Origin: CAIXSC01 sp046349855
GTDB lineage: Bacteria > Planctomycetota > Planctomycetia > Pirellulales > Pirellulaceae
Assembly: GCA_046349855.1 (NCBI GenBank)
Contig: JAXMBM010000008.1
Span: 97,177-161,176 of the forward strand
Direction: 5' to 3'
Length of the DNA stretch: 64,000 nt
In this document: in pieces, positions 1-8,932 of the stretch
Position numbering within the stretch: the first letter of the stretch is position 1
Layout: each line of letters starts with the position of its first letter
Position numbers and translations under genes: made by a program
The notes under the pieces: generated by a model
The model's database searches: none
Told to the model about the DNA's origin: nothing
What the model saw: the letters and a program-made list of their open reading frames with translations, nothing else

Positions 1-518
1 GAAGGGACGGCATCGGCCGCGGCAGGGCCGATCTGTCCCAGGGCCCGCGCGGCCGACTTGCGCACGCGCGGATCCGGGTCCTGCAGCAATTCCATCAAAG
101 GGGGAACTGCCTTCGAGGCCCCCGGACCAATCCGCGCGAGCGTGTCGGCCGCCTGCATCCGCAACGCAGGGTCGGGACTTTGCAGGGCAGCGACCAGCGA
201 CGGGACCGCAGGCTCCCCAATCCGGCTCAACGCCACCGCCGCCGCTTCCCGCATCGTCCAGTCCTCGAAGGGCCGCACGGTAAACCGCGTGGTGATTCCA
301 TCGGAAGGTAACGGCGGCAAAGGAGTGCTTTGAGGACGAGTCGCGGTGGAAGCCCGCTGGCTCTCGCGAATCTTCTCGCGGATCGACTCCGGCAGCTGCG
401 TCGTCCCTTTGGTACAGCCGCCAGCCAGCGCGAGGCTGCTGACCAACAGCGCGGTCAGCCAGCCACCTCGCCGGCCCGCTTCCCGAACGCGCATTTCCTG
501 AAGCAACGTGGCATGCAT
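1..518 (-). CDS. HEAT-repeat lipoprotein, partial (runs off the window start)
   Basis: Reading the minus strand from the ATG at 518 gives an open frame of 172 codons to the window edge. The N-terminus has a hydrophobic stretch ending in LALAGGC, a plausible though not ideal lipobox, so the protein is probably an outer-surface or periplasmic lipoprotein. From about residue 85 there are HEAT-like helical units with recurring patterns such as EAAAVALSRIGEPAV, DTLARIGPGASKAV and ARALGQIGPAAADAV, each followed by a V-P-x-L-L/M segment and a D-P-x-x-R turn. HEAT solenoids are protein-binding scaffolds. No enzymatic motif is visible in the part present. The 3' end of the gene lies outside the window. 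Confidence 0.75.
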   Translation of the reverse strand, partial: MHATLLQEMRVREAGRRGGWLTALLVSSLALAGGCTKGTTQLPESIREKIRESQRASTATRPQSTPLPPLPSDGITTRFTVRPFEDWTMREAAAVALSRIGEPAVPSLVAALQSPDPALRMQAADTLARIGPGASKAVPPLMELLQDPDPRVRKSAARALGQIGPAAADAVP

Positions 519-741
519 GGCTTTCCCAACTCCCTGTCTCCATGATGCGCTCCAATTGGCCGACAGGCAAACGCCGGGCCGAAGAGCATCCTCCGCCGCG
601 GTCCGATTCTGTCGTGGGCCGTCGTACAACCCGCGCGATCGGCAGAGTCACAGACGGTGGGCGCGGTGAGCCCGCACCAGCACGCCGCGTCCCCGGCCGT
701 CACAGCCACCGCGACCGCCAGCGCCGCGTGCGACGAAGACG

Positions 742-1173
742 TCAGCCCGCGGGCGGATCCAGGCGGACCCCGGTCACGCGTCCCACATGAGCAGCAAACA
801 CGCCCACCGACAGGCCGCTCATGAGGATCCCGGTCAATCCTTCGATCGGGCCCAGCAATCGCCAGGGAGTCGGCAGCACCACATCTCCGTAGCCAAGCGT
901 CGTGTAGGTCACGGCGGAAAAGTAGAGCGACGTCTCCCAATCGGGGAAGCAGTGCAGTCCGTGAAAAAACACTCCCCAGACACCAATCTCGAGACCATGA
1001 ATCAGCAGCAGCACCCAGGTGATGTGAATCAGTCTCTGCACGATCGGGGCGAGTCGCGTGGTGGGGAGAGGGCCGCTGGTCATCAGGCGGCGAAGCAGGA
1101 AACCGAGACCATAGGTGTGCAGGATGACCGTCAGCGCTACCAGCAGGCTCGCGATCGCCAGGACGGAGAACAT
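742..1173 (-). CDS. Two-TM potassium channel family protein (Ion_trans_2)
   Basis: A 143-residue membrane protein with the K+ selectivity filter TTLGYGD at about residues 91-97. It is preceded by transmembrane helices at roughly 2-19 and 50-70 and followed by a third hydrophobic helix at about 113-133, the helix-pore-helix layout of the Ion_trans_2 family. No RCK/TrkA-N regulatory domain is present, so it is a minimal channel. I chose the ATG at 1173 because GGAAAGG precedes it by about nine bases; the frame stays open for 27 more codons upstream, but those are Arg-rich and not membrane-like. It is transcribed alone and diverges from the gene at 1515. Confidence 0.85.
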   Translation of the reverse strand: MFSVLAIASLLVALTVILHTYGLGFLLRRLMTSGPLPTTRLAPIVQRLIHITWVLLLIHGLEIGVWGVFFHGLHCFPDWETSLYFSAVTYTTLGYGDVVLPTPWRLLGPIEGLTGILMSGLSVGVFAAHVGRVTGVRLDPPAG

Positions 1174-1318
1174 GACACAGTACCTTTCCGGACAGCTCGC
1201 CCGCGCGGGACGCTCACGGCGGTCGTGACGCGATGCCTCCCGCGGCACGGCCACTCAGTGTAAAAGCCTGAGCCCGGACCCGTCCATGCGGCGCGGCTCG
1301 CACCCCGTGAGCCGGGCT

Positions 1319-1416
1319 GCACCGTCTGCGCCTCGCGCTGGCCGCCGCACCGTTCGCGCCGCACCGTTTGCGCTGCGCCCTCTGCGCCGCACCGTTCGCG
1401 CCGTGCCCGGCGACGC
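1319..1416. repeat. 14-bp tandem repeat, about seven units
   Basis: This divergent intergenic region (1174-1514) holds a head-to-tail array with period 14 and consensus close to GCACCGTTCGCGCC. Clear units start at 1319, 1347, 1361, 1375 and 1389; those at 1333 and 1403 are degenerate. Two units (1347 and 1389) are identical. The array lies between the channel gene and the start of the PVC dehydrogenase gene, in no convincing reading frame. Nothing else is recognisable in this gap beyond the AGAGGTGG ribosome binding site of the downstream gene. Confidence 0.7.
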
Positions 1417-1514
1417 TTGCCACCGCCGGCCCACCACGACCAGAATGGCGGGTCGAGGGATCGACAGATCAACGCCGACCGACAAACGCTCAGCGACGCG
1501 AGAGAGGTGGCCGC

Positions 1515-4500
1515 ATGTTGGATCAGTCACGCACAGACCGAGGGACGTCGGTGGCCCGCCACATCGGGACCCTGACGCTGCTGTTGGCCGCGCTGGTGAA
1601 CTCGAGTCGAGCGACCGCGGCGCCGCCGGCCGGGGCCGCGGCCGCTCCACCCGCTCAGCCGCCGGCGAATGCCCCCGCGGCGCTCGATGGCCCTTTGCCT
1701 CCCGACCGAGCGGCGGAATCGTTTCACCTCGAACCGGGGCTCCGTTTGGAACTGGTGGCGGCCGAACCGCTGGTGGTGAGTCCGGTGGCGGTGACCTTCG
1801 ATGCACGGGGTTATTGCTATGTGGTGGAGAATCGGGGTTACCCGACGGGACCGGGCGAGGGCCAGCCGCCCGCCGGCCGGATCGCGCGCCTGGAAGATAC
1901 CGACGGCGACGGCCGGTTCGATCGGCGCACGGAGTTCGCCGGTGAGCTGACGTTTCCCAACGGGATCCTCCCCTGGAACGGCGGCTTTTTCGTCACCTGT
2001 GCCCCCGACATTCTGTGGCTGCAGGATACCGATGGCGATGGGCAGGCCGATCGGCGGGACGTGGTGCTTACCGGTTTCGCCACTTCCGGCAGTACTCAGC
2101 TGCGCGTCAGCCACCCGACGCTTTCCGCCGACGGCTGGATTTACGTCACCAGCGGCCTGACCGGCGGGAAGGTCACCAGTCCGCGGTTTCCCGATCAGCC
2201 GGCGGTCGAGACGCGACGTACCGATCTGCGGTTTCGCCCCGCGGGCCAACCGTTCGAAGCGGCGGACGGCGGAGCTCAGTTCGGCATGACGCTGGACGAC
2301 TTCGGACATCGGTTCATCTGCTACAACCGCGTGCAGGTGCAGCATGTGGTGACGTCCTCCAGTTACTGGCGGCGGAATCCGCGATTGCCGTTCGCCGATA
2401 CGGTGCACAACTGCCCGGCCGATCTTGCGCCGGAACCACTCCGCGGCCATGGCCAGGCCGCTCGATTGTTCCCTTTGAGTCGCAATGTGACCACGGCCGA
2501 TTCTCACGCCGGCACGTTTACCGCGGCCTGCGGCGTGCTGGTGTGGCGCGGAGCCAACTTGCCGGACGCCTATCGGGGCGGAGTGCTTTCCTGCGATCCG
2601 ACCGGCAACCTGGTTCACTTCGATCGGCTTGAACCGGCCGGGGCCACGTTCTCCGCGCGGCGCGCACGGGAGGGAGAAGAATTCCTGGCCAGTACCGATA
2701 ACTGGTTCCGTCCCGTCTTCCTGGCACCCGGTCCCGACGGAGCACTCTACATCTGCGACATGTATCGCAAGACGATCGAACACCCCGATTACCTGCCGGT
2801 CGAGATTCGCAAACATACCGATTTCAACAGCGGCAAGACGATGGGCCGGCTGTGGCGCGTGGTCCGCGCCGACGCCTCCGCCGCGGAACTCCAGGCCCTG
2901 CGCACCACGCCTCAGCCCGAACTGTCGGACGAGCAGTGCGTTCGCGCGCTGGCGAGTCCGGATGGCTGGCGGCGGGACGTGGCGCTGCGGCGGCTGCTCG
3001 AACGACCAGCACCGACGGCGGTCGAGCCGCTGCGGGCGCTGATTCGCGATCCGGCCAGTTCGCCCGAGGCCGCGGGCCTCGCGCTCCCCTGGCTGGAACT
3101 CCAACAGGCACTCGATGAGCCCACCTTGGCAGCGGCCCTGCAGCACCGTTCGCCAGGCGTGCGCGAGCGGGCCGTCGTGATCGTCGAAGGCAGGCTGGCC
3201 ACCCAGCCGCAATGGCTCGATCGGCTCCTGCCACTGGCCGATGACAGCGATCCGCGCGTGCGTTTCCAAACCGCTCTGACACTGGGCGGCAGCTCCGATC
3301 CGCGCGTTGTGCCCGCGCTCGCTCGTCTGGCCCTGCGCGACGGCGCCGATCGTTGGACCAGGGCGGCCGTCTTCAGTTCGGTGGCGGGGCGTGAACGGCC
3401 GTTGTTTGACGCACTGCTGGCCGCGGCCGGGACGTCGCGGGAATCCCCCGCTGCGGCCGCAGCGGATGCCAGCCCCCTCTGGAGCGAGCTGGGCCGACTG
3501 CTCGGCGCCAGCCTGCCGCCGGCCGAGGCGCCGGCGGTCATTGCCCAGATCGTACGACCGCTGGCCGCAACCTCGACGCCCGCGACGTGGGCCCGTTCGG
3601 CCGCGCTGCTCAGTGGTCTCGGCGAGGCGCTCCGCAGCCGCGGTGGAAGCGGAACCGGGGGTATCCTCGTGGCGACCTTGTCCCAGGATGCCAGCCTGCG
3701 CGAGTCGGTGGGACCTCAGTTGCTGGACGTCTATCGCCGCATGCTGGAAATCGCGGCCGACCCGCAGGCCACGGACGAACAGCGGCGCAGCGCGCTCGGA
3801 TTGCTGGCCCATGCCGATTTCGCCACGGTCGGCGCCGGGCTGCTGCCGCTGGTCGATCCGCAACAATCGATCACCGTGCAAGCGGGTGCCGTGCGGGCCC
3901 TGGGATTGATGCACGACGAACGGATCGCCGCGACGCTGCTCGAGGCGGAGCGGTTCCGTGGCTACACGCCGCGGTTGCGGGAGGAGGTCGTCGGCGCCCT
4001 GCTGTCGGGTCCTCAACATCTGCCCGGGCTGCTCGCGGCGCTCGAAGCGGGAGCCGTACCGCCGAACGCCATCGATACGTTGCGCCGGCGGCAGTTGACC
4101 GAACATCGCGACCCGCAGATCAAGGCCCGAGCGGCCAAAGTGTTTGCCTCGGCCACGCCGCAGAACCGCGCCCAGGTCTACGACGACCTCAAGTCCGTGG
4201 TGACGTTGCCGCCGCACCCCGACAACGGCCGACAGGTCTTCAAACGCGTCTGTGCCTCCTGCCACCGGCTGGATCGCGAGGGGACGCCCGTGGGACCGGA
4301 TCTGTTTGGTATCCGCAATCAACCGAAGGAAGCCATCCTGCTGCACATCCTGATTCCCGAACAGGAGATTACTCAGGGATTCGCGGCGTACGTCGTGACG
4401 ACCAACGACGGCCGAGTGCTCACCGGGCTGCTGGCGGCCGAAACTCCCACCAGCGTAACGCTCCGGCAGGCTCTGGGTAAGGAAGAGACCATCTTGCGAA

Positions 4501-4631
4501 GCGACGTGGAACGCATGGTCGCGAGTCCCCTGTCGTTGATGCCGCAGGAGTTGGAAAAGCAACTGACTCGCCAGGAGTTCGCCGACCTGCTGGCGTATCT
4601 CAAAGGAGAGAACGTCGCCGCCGGCGGCTGA
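1515..4631 (+). CDS. PVC-type membrane-bound dehydrogenase with HEAT repeats and C-terminal cytochrome c motif
   Basis: A 1038-residue exported protein. After a signal peptide (about residues 1-35) comes a beta-propeller-like dehydrogenase domain of the kind named for Pirellula/Verrucomicrobia proteins (blocks such as GYCYVVENRGYP, DTDGDGRFDRRTEF, ALYICDMYRKTIEHP). A helical HEAT region follows (about 480-860). The C-terminal haem-binding domain has the CASCH motif at about residues 913-917 and ends in a helix-rich tail. The family is thought to oxidise sugars or alcohols in the periplasm and pass electrons to the covalently bound haem; the substrate is unknown. The start at 1515 is preceded by GAGAGGTGG. 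The gene is apparently monocistronic. Confidence 0.88.
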   Translation: MLDQSRTDRGTSVARHIGTLTLLLAALVNSSRATAAPPAGAAAAPPAQPPANAPAALDGPLPPDRAAESFHLEPGLRLELVAAEPLVVSPVAVTFDARGYCYVVENRGYPTGPGEGQPPAGRIARLEDTDGDGRFDRRTEFAGELTFPNGILPWNGGFFVTCAPDILWLQDTDGDGQADRRDVVLTGFATSGSTQLRVSHPTLSADGWIYVTSGLTGGKVTSPRFPDQPAVETRRTDLRFRPAGQPFEAADGGAQFGMTLDDFGHRFICYNRVQVQHVVTSSSYWRRNPRLPFADTVHNCPADLAPEPLRGHGQAARLFPLSRNVTTADSHAGTFTAACGVLVWRGANLPDAYRGGVLSCDPTGNLVHFDRLEPAGATFSARRAREGEEFLASTDNWFRPVFLAPGPDGALYICDMYRKTIEHPDYLPVEIRKHTDFNSGKTMGRLWRVVRADASAAELQALRTTPQPELSDEQCVRALASPDGWRRDVALRRLLERPAPTAVEPLRALIRDPASSPEAAGLALPWLELQQALDEPTLAAALQHRSPGVRERAVVIVEGRLATQPQWLDRLLPLADDSDPRVRFQTALTLGGSSDPRVVPALARLALRDGADRWTRAAVFSSVAGRERPLFDALLAAAGTSRESPAAAAADASPLWSELGRLLGASLPPAEAPAVIAQIVRPLAATSTPATWARSAALLSGLGEALRSRGGSGTGGILVATLSQDASLRESVGPQLLDVYRRMLEIAADPQATDEQRRSALGLLAHADFATVGAGLLPLVDPQQSITVQAGAVRALGLMHDERIAATLLEAERFRGYTPRLREEVVGALLSGPQHLPGLLAALEAGAVPPNAIDTLRRRQLTEHRDPQIKARAAKVFASATPQNRAQVYDDLKSVVTLPPHPDNGRQVFKRVCASCHRLDREGTPVGPDLFGIRNQPKEAILLHILIPEQEITQGFAAYVVTTNDGRVLTGLLAAETPTSVTLRQALGKEETILRSDVERMVASPLSLMPQELEKQLTRQEFADLLAYLKGENVAAGG

Positions 4632-4736
4632 AACACGGACGCATCTTGGCGGGTATCAGGCAGTGCTCGCGACCCGTGCGGGGGGCTCGATGGCCACTCG
4701 CCGACCGGCGTTGCAGGACACTGATGGAGCTGCAGG

Positions 4737-7544
4737 ATGACATCCAGGACGTGGTCCGTCGTTGTGGGGATGCTGCTGTTGGCCGCGCGGCAGGGGACGG
4801 GAGCGGAGGATCCTTCCGTCTACTTTTCCGTGCCGGTTGCCGAGTGGGAAATCACGGCCGGAGAACGGCCGGTGGAGCCAGCGGCGGACGATCAGGTCAT
4901 GCTGTGGCGGTGCCTGCATCGGCCGCCGCGCATCGTGCTGGACGGCCCCGGTGACGCCTATGTCGCGCTCGTGGATGCCGACAACCGGCAGGTGAAGTTG
5001 CAACCCGTCCCGGGTGGCCGGTGGCGGCTGCTGGCGGCCGTTCCCCAGCGCGGCGACGTCCAGGGAACGGGTTATTGGCCGCAGCCGGATGGCACGTCGC
5101 GGCGTTTTCGTTTTCGCCTGCCCGCAGCGGCCAGTGATTCGAAAGCGCGTAGCGTCGTGCTCCAGGCCCGGTCGGCGCACTATGAACGGCTCTGGCAACG
5201 CAATCTGCCCGGGAGCGCCTGGTTCCGTCACCAACTTGTCGCGGCGCAACGCGAACTGGGGCAAGCCGACGTACGAGCATCGTCGCCGCGCGCGTCGGGA
5301 TGGGCGTCCGCCGACCGCACGCTCGATTTTCTCTCGGGCGCGCAAGCCGTACACGAAAACCTGCAACTCGACACGCAGCTCGGGTTGCCACTCCACGCGC
5401 CTGAGCCGACCGAGTTGATCGACATCGCTCAGCTTCGGGGAATTGATGTCCGCGAGGTGGACTGGGCGAGCATGCGGTATGAGCGCGATGCGCCGCGAGA
5501 TGTGCTGGCGAGCTTCGTACCCGCGGACCAGCACGCCGTGTTTTTTCCCTCGTTCGCGGCTCTCTCGGCCACCTTCGCGGCGCTGGACGAACCGTCCGCA
5601 CCGCTGTTGAGGATGCTGCCGAGTGGCGGAGCGGAACGCCAGATCCGGGCGCGGTACGAACGACAATTGGGAGTATCGCTGTCGATCGCGGCCCGGTTAC
5701 TCGGCCCGACGCTCGTCGAGAGCGTAGCCATCACCGGCGGGGATCCGTACTTCGTCAGCGGAACCGACCTTGCCGTACTGCTGGAATCGAAAACGCCTGC
5801 CGCGCTCCAGCAGGCGATCCTCGCGCAATTGGCCCTGCTCACTCACGGTGGCGCCCCGGTGCCGGCGATCCGCGGGGAGCGAAACGGGGTAGCGTACACG
5901 GGCCGAGTCTCCAGCGATCGTCGCGTTTCATCCTACGTCACTCAACTCGAACGCTGTGTCGTGGTCACCAACTCGCTGGCCCAGCTGCAGCGGATCATCG
6001 ACGTATCCCAGGGGAAATCCACGCCGTTGTCGGACCTGCCGGAGTATGCCTTTTTTCGGGATCGTTACCGGCGCGGTGCGGACGACGAAGCGGCGCTGCT
6101 GATCATTTCCGATCCGACCATTCGCCGCTGGTGCGGACCGCGCTGGCGCGTGGCGACGGGACGCCGGCTGCGGGCAGCAGCGTGGCTGGCCGAATGCCAG
6201 GCGCAGCGGCTGGACGATTTTGTCGCGGGGCGCGTCGCCGACGGTCCGTGGACCGGCGAGGTGCCGGCGGATGTGGGGCCGATTTCCGTGGAGCACGGGC
6301 GGCTGCGGTCGGCCCGCTATGGGGAAACCGATCTCCAGACACCCATCCAGGAACTCGAACTGCCGCAGGTCACGGCCGCCGAGGCGGCCGCTTATGGCGC
6401 GTGGCGCGACGGCTACCAACAGTACTGGCGGCGCTTTTTTGATCCGATCGCCGTGCGGCTCGCCCTGCGTCCCCGGGAACTATCATTCGACCTGACGGTA
6501 TTTCCTTTGATCGATCAGTCGCTGTACTTGCCGCTGGTCGAACTGTCACGCGGTGCGGTGCTGAATGCGCGCTCCGGCGAGCCCCATGCGGGAACGCTGC
6601 TGCACCTGGCGCTGGCGATCCAGCCCGACGCGGACAGCAGCATGGTGAAGTTCATCCGGATGGTGCTGCAGACGAACAGCGAGCATGATCCGCGCCGCTG
6701 GCTGGGGAAGTCGGCCGCGCTGTATGTCGAAGAAGACCCGCTCTGGCAGGAACTCGCCGCGCTGCCGGAGGAGCAGGCGCTGGAGGCGTTGCAACGCGCG
6801 TCGTGGCCTGTCGCCCTGCGTCTGGAGATCACGGACCAGGCCCGTTTCGCGGGAGTCCGCGAGCGGATGCAGGAACTGGTGATGGCGTACACGGGGGGCC
6901 GCTGGGAAACCGCCGAATACCGCGGGGTCACCTACCATCGCTACGGGCCCGCGGAACAGCGGGTCAACGGTGCCCCGATCTTCCCCTGGAAACTCTACTC
7001 GCTGGCGCACGCGGACCAGTGGCTGATCTCGACGAATGAGCCGCTGCTCAAGCGGGCCATCGATCGCGCGCTCGATCGGCCGCCGCCGGGCCAGGCCGAG
7101 ACACCGCCAGCTCCCGCGAGTGCTCCCGCACCGACCGCGCCGCGCCGCTGGCTGGGGGATCAGCTGGCGTTCGAGCTGCAAGGTTCCGACGCTCCGTCCG
7201 TGATCGGACTCGCCGGTGTCGGCTACTCGCTCCGCATGCGGGAAGCGTCCTGGGAGAATCTGCCCATTTTGAACGAGTGGCGGCAACGGTATCCGACCGA
7301 GGATCCCGCTGCGCTGCACGCGCGTCTCTGGGGCACGCCACTCGCCTGTCCCGGCGGGCAGGGATATCGGTGGAATGCCGAGTTGCAATCGTTCGAGTCG
7401 GTGGCCTTCGGGCACCCCGAGCAGCCGCGGCTGACACGGGTGACGCCACCGTTGCTGCGCGACCTCGAGCGATTGGGGCTGGGAATCACCTGCGAAAATC
7501 AGGGAATCCGCGCCCGCGGTACCTGGCAACGCCGCGGTCCGTAA
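4737..7544 (+). CDS. Large secreted protein of unknown function
   Basis: A 935-residue protein with an N-terminal signal peptide (hydrophobic VVVGMLLLAA, cleavage likely after GTGA) and no further membrane segment. I do not recognise a named domain. It contains repeated patterns of the type seen in proteins compared against themselves in long tandem domains: conserved-looking blocks include SYVTQLERCVVVTNS, PEYAFFRDRYRRG and LISTNEPLLKRAIDRAL. The last, with the earlier ALLIISDPTIRRW, suggests two related alpha/beta domains. A GGAG site lies eight bases before the ATG; a second ATG at 4770 is possible. It follows the PVC dehydrogenase by 105 bases on the same strand and may be cotranscribed. 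Confidence 0.75.
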   Translation: MTSRTWSVVVGMLLLAARQGTGAEDPSVYFSVPVAEWEITAGERPVEPAADDQVMLWRCLHRPPRIVLDGPGDAYVALVDADNRQVKLQPVPGGRWRLLAAVPQRGDVQGTGYWPQPDGTSRRFRFRLPAAASDSKARSVVLQARSAHYERLWQRNLPGSAWFRHQLVAAQRELGQADVRASSPRASGWASADRTLDFLSGAQAVHENLQLDTQLGLPLHAPEPTELIDIAQLRGIDVREVDWASMRYERDAPRDVLASFVPADQHAVFFPSFAALSATFAALDEPSAPLLRMLPSGGAERQIRARYERQLGVSLSIAARLLGPTLVESVAITGGDPYFVSGTDLAVLLESKTPAALQQAILAQLALLTHGGAPVPAIRGERNGVAYTGRVSSDRRVSSYVTQLERCVVVTNSLAQLQRIIDVSQGKSTPLSDLPEYAFFRDRYRRGADDEAALLIISDPTIRRWCGPRWRVATGRRLRAAAWLAECQAQRLDDFVAGRVADGPWTGEVPADVGPISVEHGRLRSARYGETDLQTPIQELELPQVTAAEAAAYGAWRDGYQQYWRRFFDPIAVRLALRPRELSFDLTVFPLIDQSLYLPLVELSRGAVLNARSGEPHAGTLLHLALAIQPDADSSMVKFIRMVLQTNSEHDPRRWLGKSAALYVEEDPLWQELAALPEEQALEALQRASWPVALRLEITDQARFAGVRERMQELVMAYTGGRWETAEYRGVTYHRYGPAEQRVNGAPIFPWKLYSLAHADQWLISTNEPLLKRAIDRALDRPPPGQAETPPAPASAPAPTAPRRWLGDQLAFELQGSDAPSVIGLAGVGYSLRMREASWENLPILNEWRQRYPTEDPAALHARLWGTPLACPGGQGYRWNAELQSFESVAFGHPEQPRLTRVTPPLLRDLERLGLGITCENQGIRARGTWQRRGP

Positions 7545-7616
7545 CCGAACCGGGACACCGAATCGCGGCAACAAGGCGAACCGGGGCACCGATCAGCGCC
7601 CCGAACGGCGCCCCGA

Positions 7617-8909
7617 TCAGCGTGTCTCGTTCCAGTAGATCTTGACGTTGTGCGTCTGGCGGCCCACCGCCACGATATCGGCGCGGCCATCACCGTTGAG
7701 ATCGGCGGCCGCGAGGTCTTCGATGGCCACGCTTCCCGGATCAACGACCTGCCGCTTCCAGGAGGTTCCGCTCTCGTTTTCGGGATCATAGATCCGCAGG
7801 CCCCGGCGGTCGGTGGGGCTGGCGTCGTCGCGCACGCCGATCACCAATTCCTCGGCGGGGTCCTGGTCCAAGTTGACGCACCAGACCGCGTGCCCCCACA
7901 GGAGCTTGTCGTCGAGCACCTGGCGTTGCCAGAGCCAGTCGCCGTCTGCCGGACGAGCGTCGGCGGGACGCGTGTAGACGACGACCTGACTGCCATGCCA
8001 CGGTTCGATCGTGGCGATATAGTCGCTGCTGGCCAGCCGCCCGCGCTTGATCTCACTGGCCCCGCGATTGGGCATGGTCTGCTGATTCCCCGTACCGATC
8101 CGGGTGCGGTGCCAGGAACCTTCGCCTCGGCGTTCCAGCAGGTGGACCCCTTCGAAGCTCACCACGAGCAGTTCCAGCTGCCCGTCGCCATCCAGGTCGG
8201 TAGGGTGGATGTTGTGCGACACGTGGAGTTCATCGTTGATGACCGTCGGCACCCAGGGCCCGGCGACCGGGTCGGCCGGGATCTTGTACGACAGCAGCCG
8301 CACTCCCCGTTCCTGAAAATGAGGTCGCATGGTGCCGCGACCCATGAGCGGCGAGACGATCAGTTCCGGGCGTCGATCGTTGTCCAGGTCGGCAAACTGC
8401 ATGCGGTGCACCGTTGGTTCCTCGCCGATCGGATGGACGCTCCACGCCGCCCCAGGCTGCGCTCCGCGGCGGATCCATTGGATCGTGCCGCCGCTCATCG
8501 TGTCGAACGGTCGCCAGTCCGCTCCCACGGCAAAGTCCAACTGCCCGTCCCCATCGATGTCGTGGGCCGCGAAGCAGACGTTGTCCTTCTTCGTCTGACC
8601 CGGACCAATCATCAGGTGCTCGTTCCAATTCGGATTCTCCAGCCACAGCAGACGCTCGGAATCGACAATGACGATGTCGAGTCGCTGGTCGGCGTTCATG
8701 TCGAGCAGCCGCACGGCGTAGCCCACCGTGAGCCGCGTCGCCAGCTCCTGTTCGCGCAGCGCCAGTTCGCCGGCCGAGACCGCGGGACACGACAGCAGCC
8801 CACAGCCACCGACCAGCACCAGCAGCCAGCGGCCGAGCGTGGCGAGGGGCAACGTGGCGGCGAGCAGGAGGGACGCGGGCCGATGCGGGGTCGCGGATGA
8901 CGGGGACAT
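7617..8909 (-). CDS. FG-GAP/VCBS-repeat secreted protein
   Basis: A 430-residue protein with an N-terminal hydrophobic segment (TLGRWLLVLVGGCGLLSC) that could be a signal peptide or lipobox. The body is a series of beta-propeller blades marked by calcium-binding Asp-rich loops: DMNADQRLDIVIVD, DIDGDGQLDFAVG, DLDNDRRPELIVS, DLDGDGQLELLVVS, NLDQDPAEELVIG and DLNGDGRADIVAVG, six repeats in all. Such FG-GAP/VCBS propellers are extracellular and bind proteins or polysaccharides. The ATG at 8909 is preceded by a GGAG at about -12; the frame is open further upstream but reads as Arg/His/Pro-rich nonsense inside the neighbouring gene. It is the last gene of the operon starting at 13.6 kb. Confidence 0.85.
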   Translation of the reverse strand: MSPSSATPHRPASLLLAATLPLATLGRWLLVLVGGCGLLSCPAVSAGELALREQELATRLTVGYAVRLLDMNADQRLDIVIVDSERLLWLENPNWNEHLMIGPGQTKKDNVCFAAHDIDGDGQLDFAVGADWRPFDTMSGGTIQWIRRGAQPGAAWSVHPIGEEPTVHRMQFADLDNDRRPELIVSPLMGRGTMRPHFQERGVRLLSYKIPADPVAGPWVPTVINDELHVSHNIHPTDLDGDGQLELLVVSFEGVHLLERRGEGSWHRTRIGTGNQQTMPNRGASEIKRGRLASSDYIATIEPWHGSQVVVYTRPADARPADGDWLWQRQVLDDKLLWGHAVWCVNLDQDPAEELVIGVRDDASPTDRRGLRIYDPENESGTSWKRQVVDPGSVAIEDLAAADLNGDGRADIVAVGRQTHNVKIYWNETR

Positions 8910-8932
8910 CGCGTGTTCTCCGGGGAGGTGGG

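Noticed and set aside
1527..4562. A minus-strand reading frame of about 1000 codons opposite the PVC dehydrogenase gene.
   Set aside because: It is Gln/Arg/His/Gly-rich with no domain or ribosome binding site, and the plus strand carries clear family motifs throughout. Long antisense frames are expected at this G+C content. The same applies to the minus frames at 15845-18400 and 4656-5666, and to the plus frame at 10222-13014.
7545..7616. GCGCCCCGATCAGC direct repeats between convergent genes as a terminator.
   Set aside because: They are direct rather than inverted, so they cannot form a stem of useful length, and no T-run follows.
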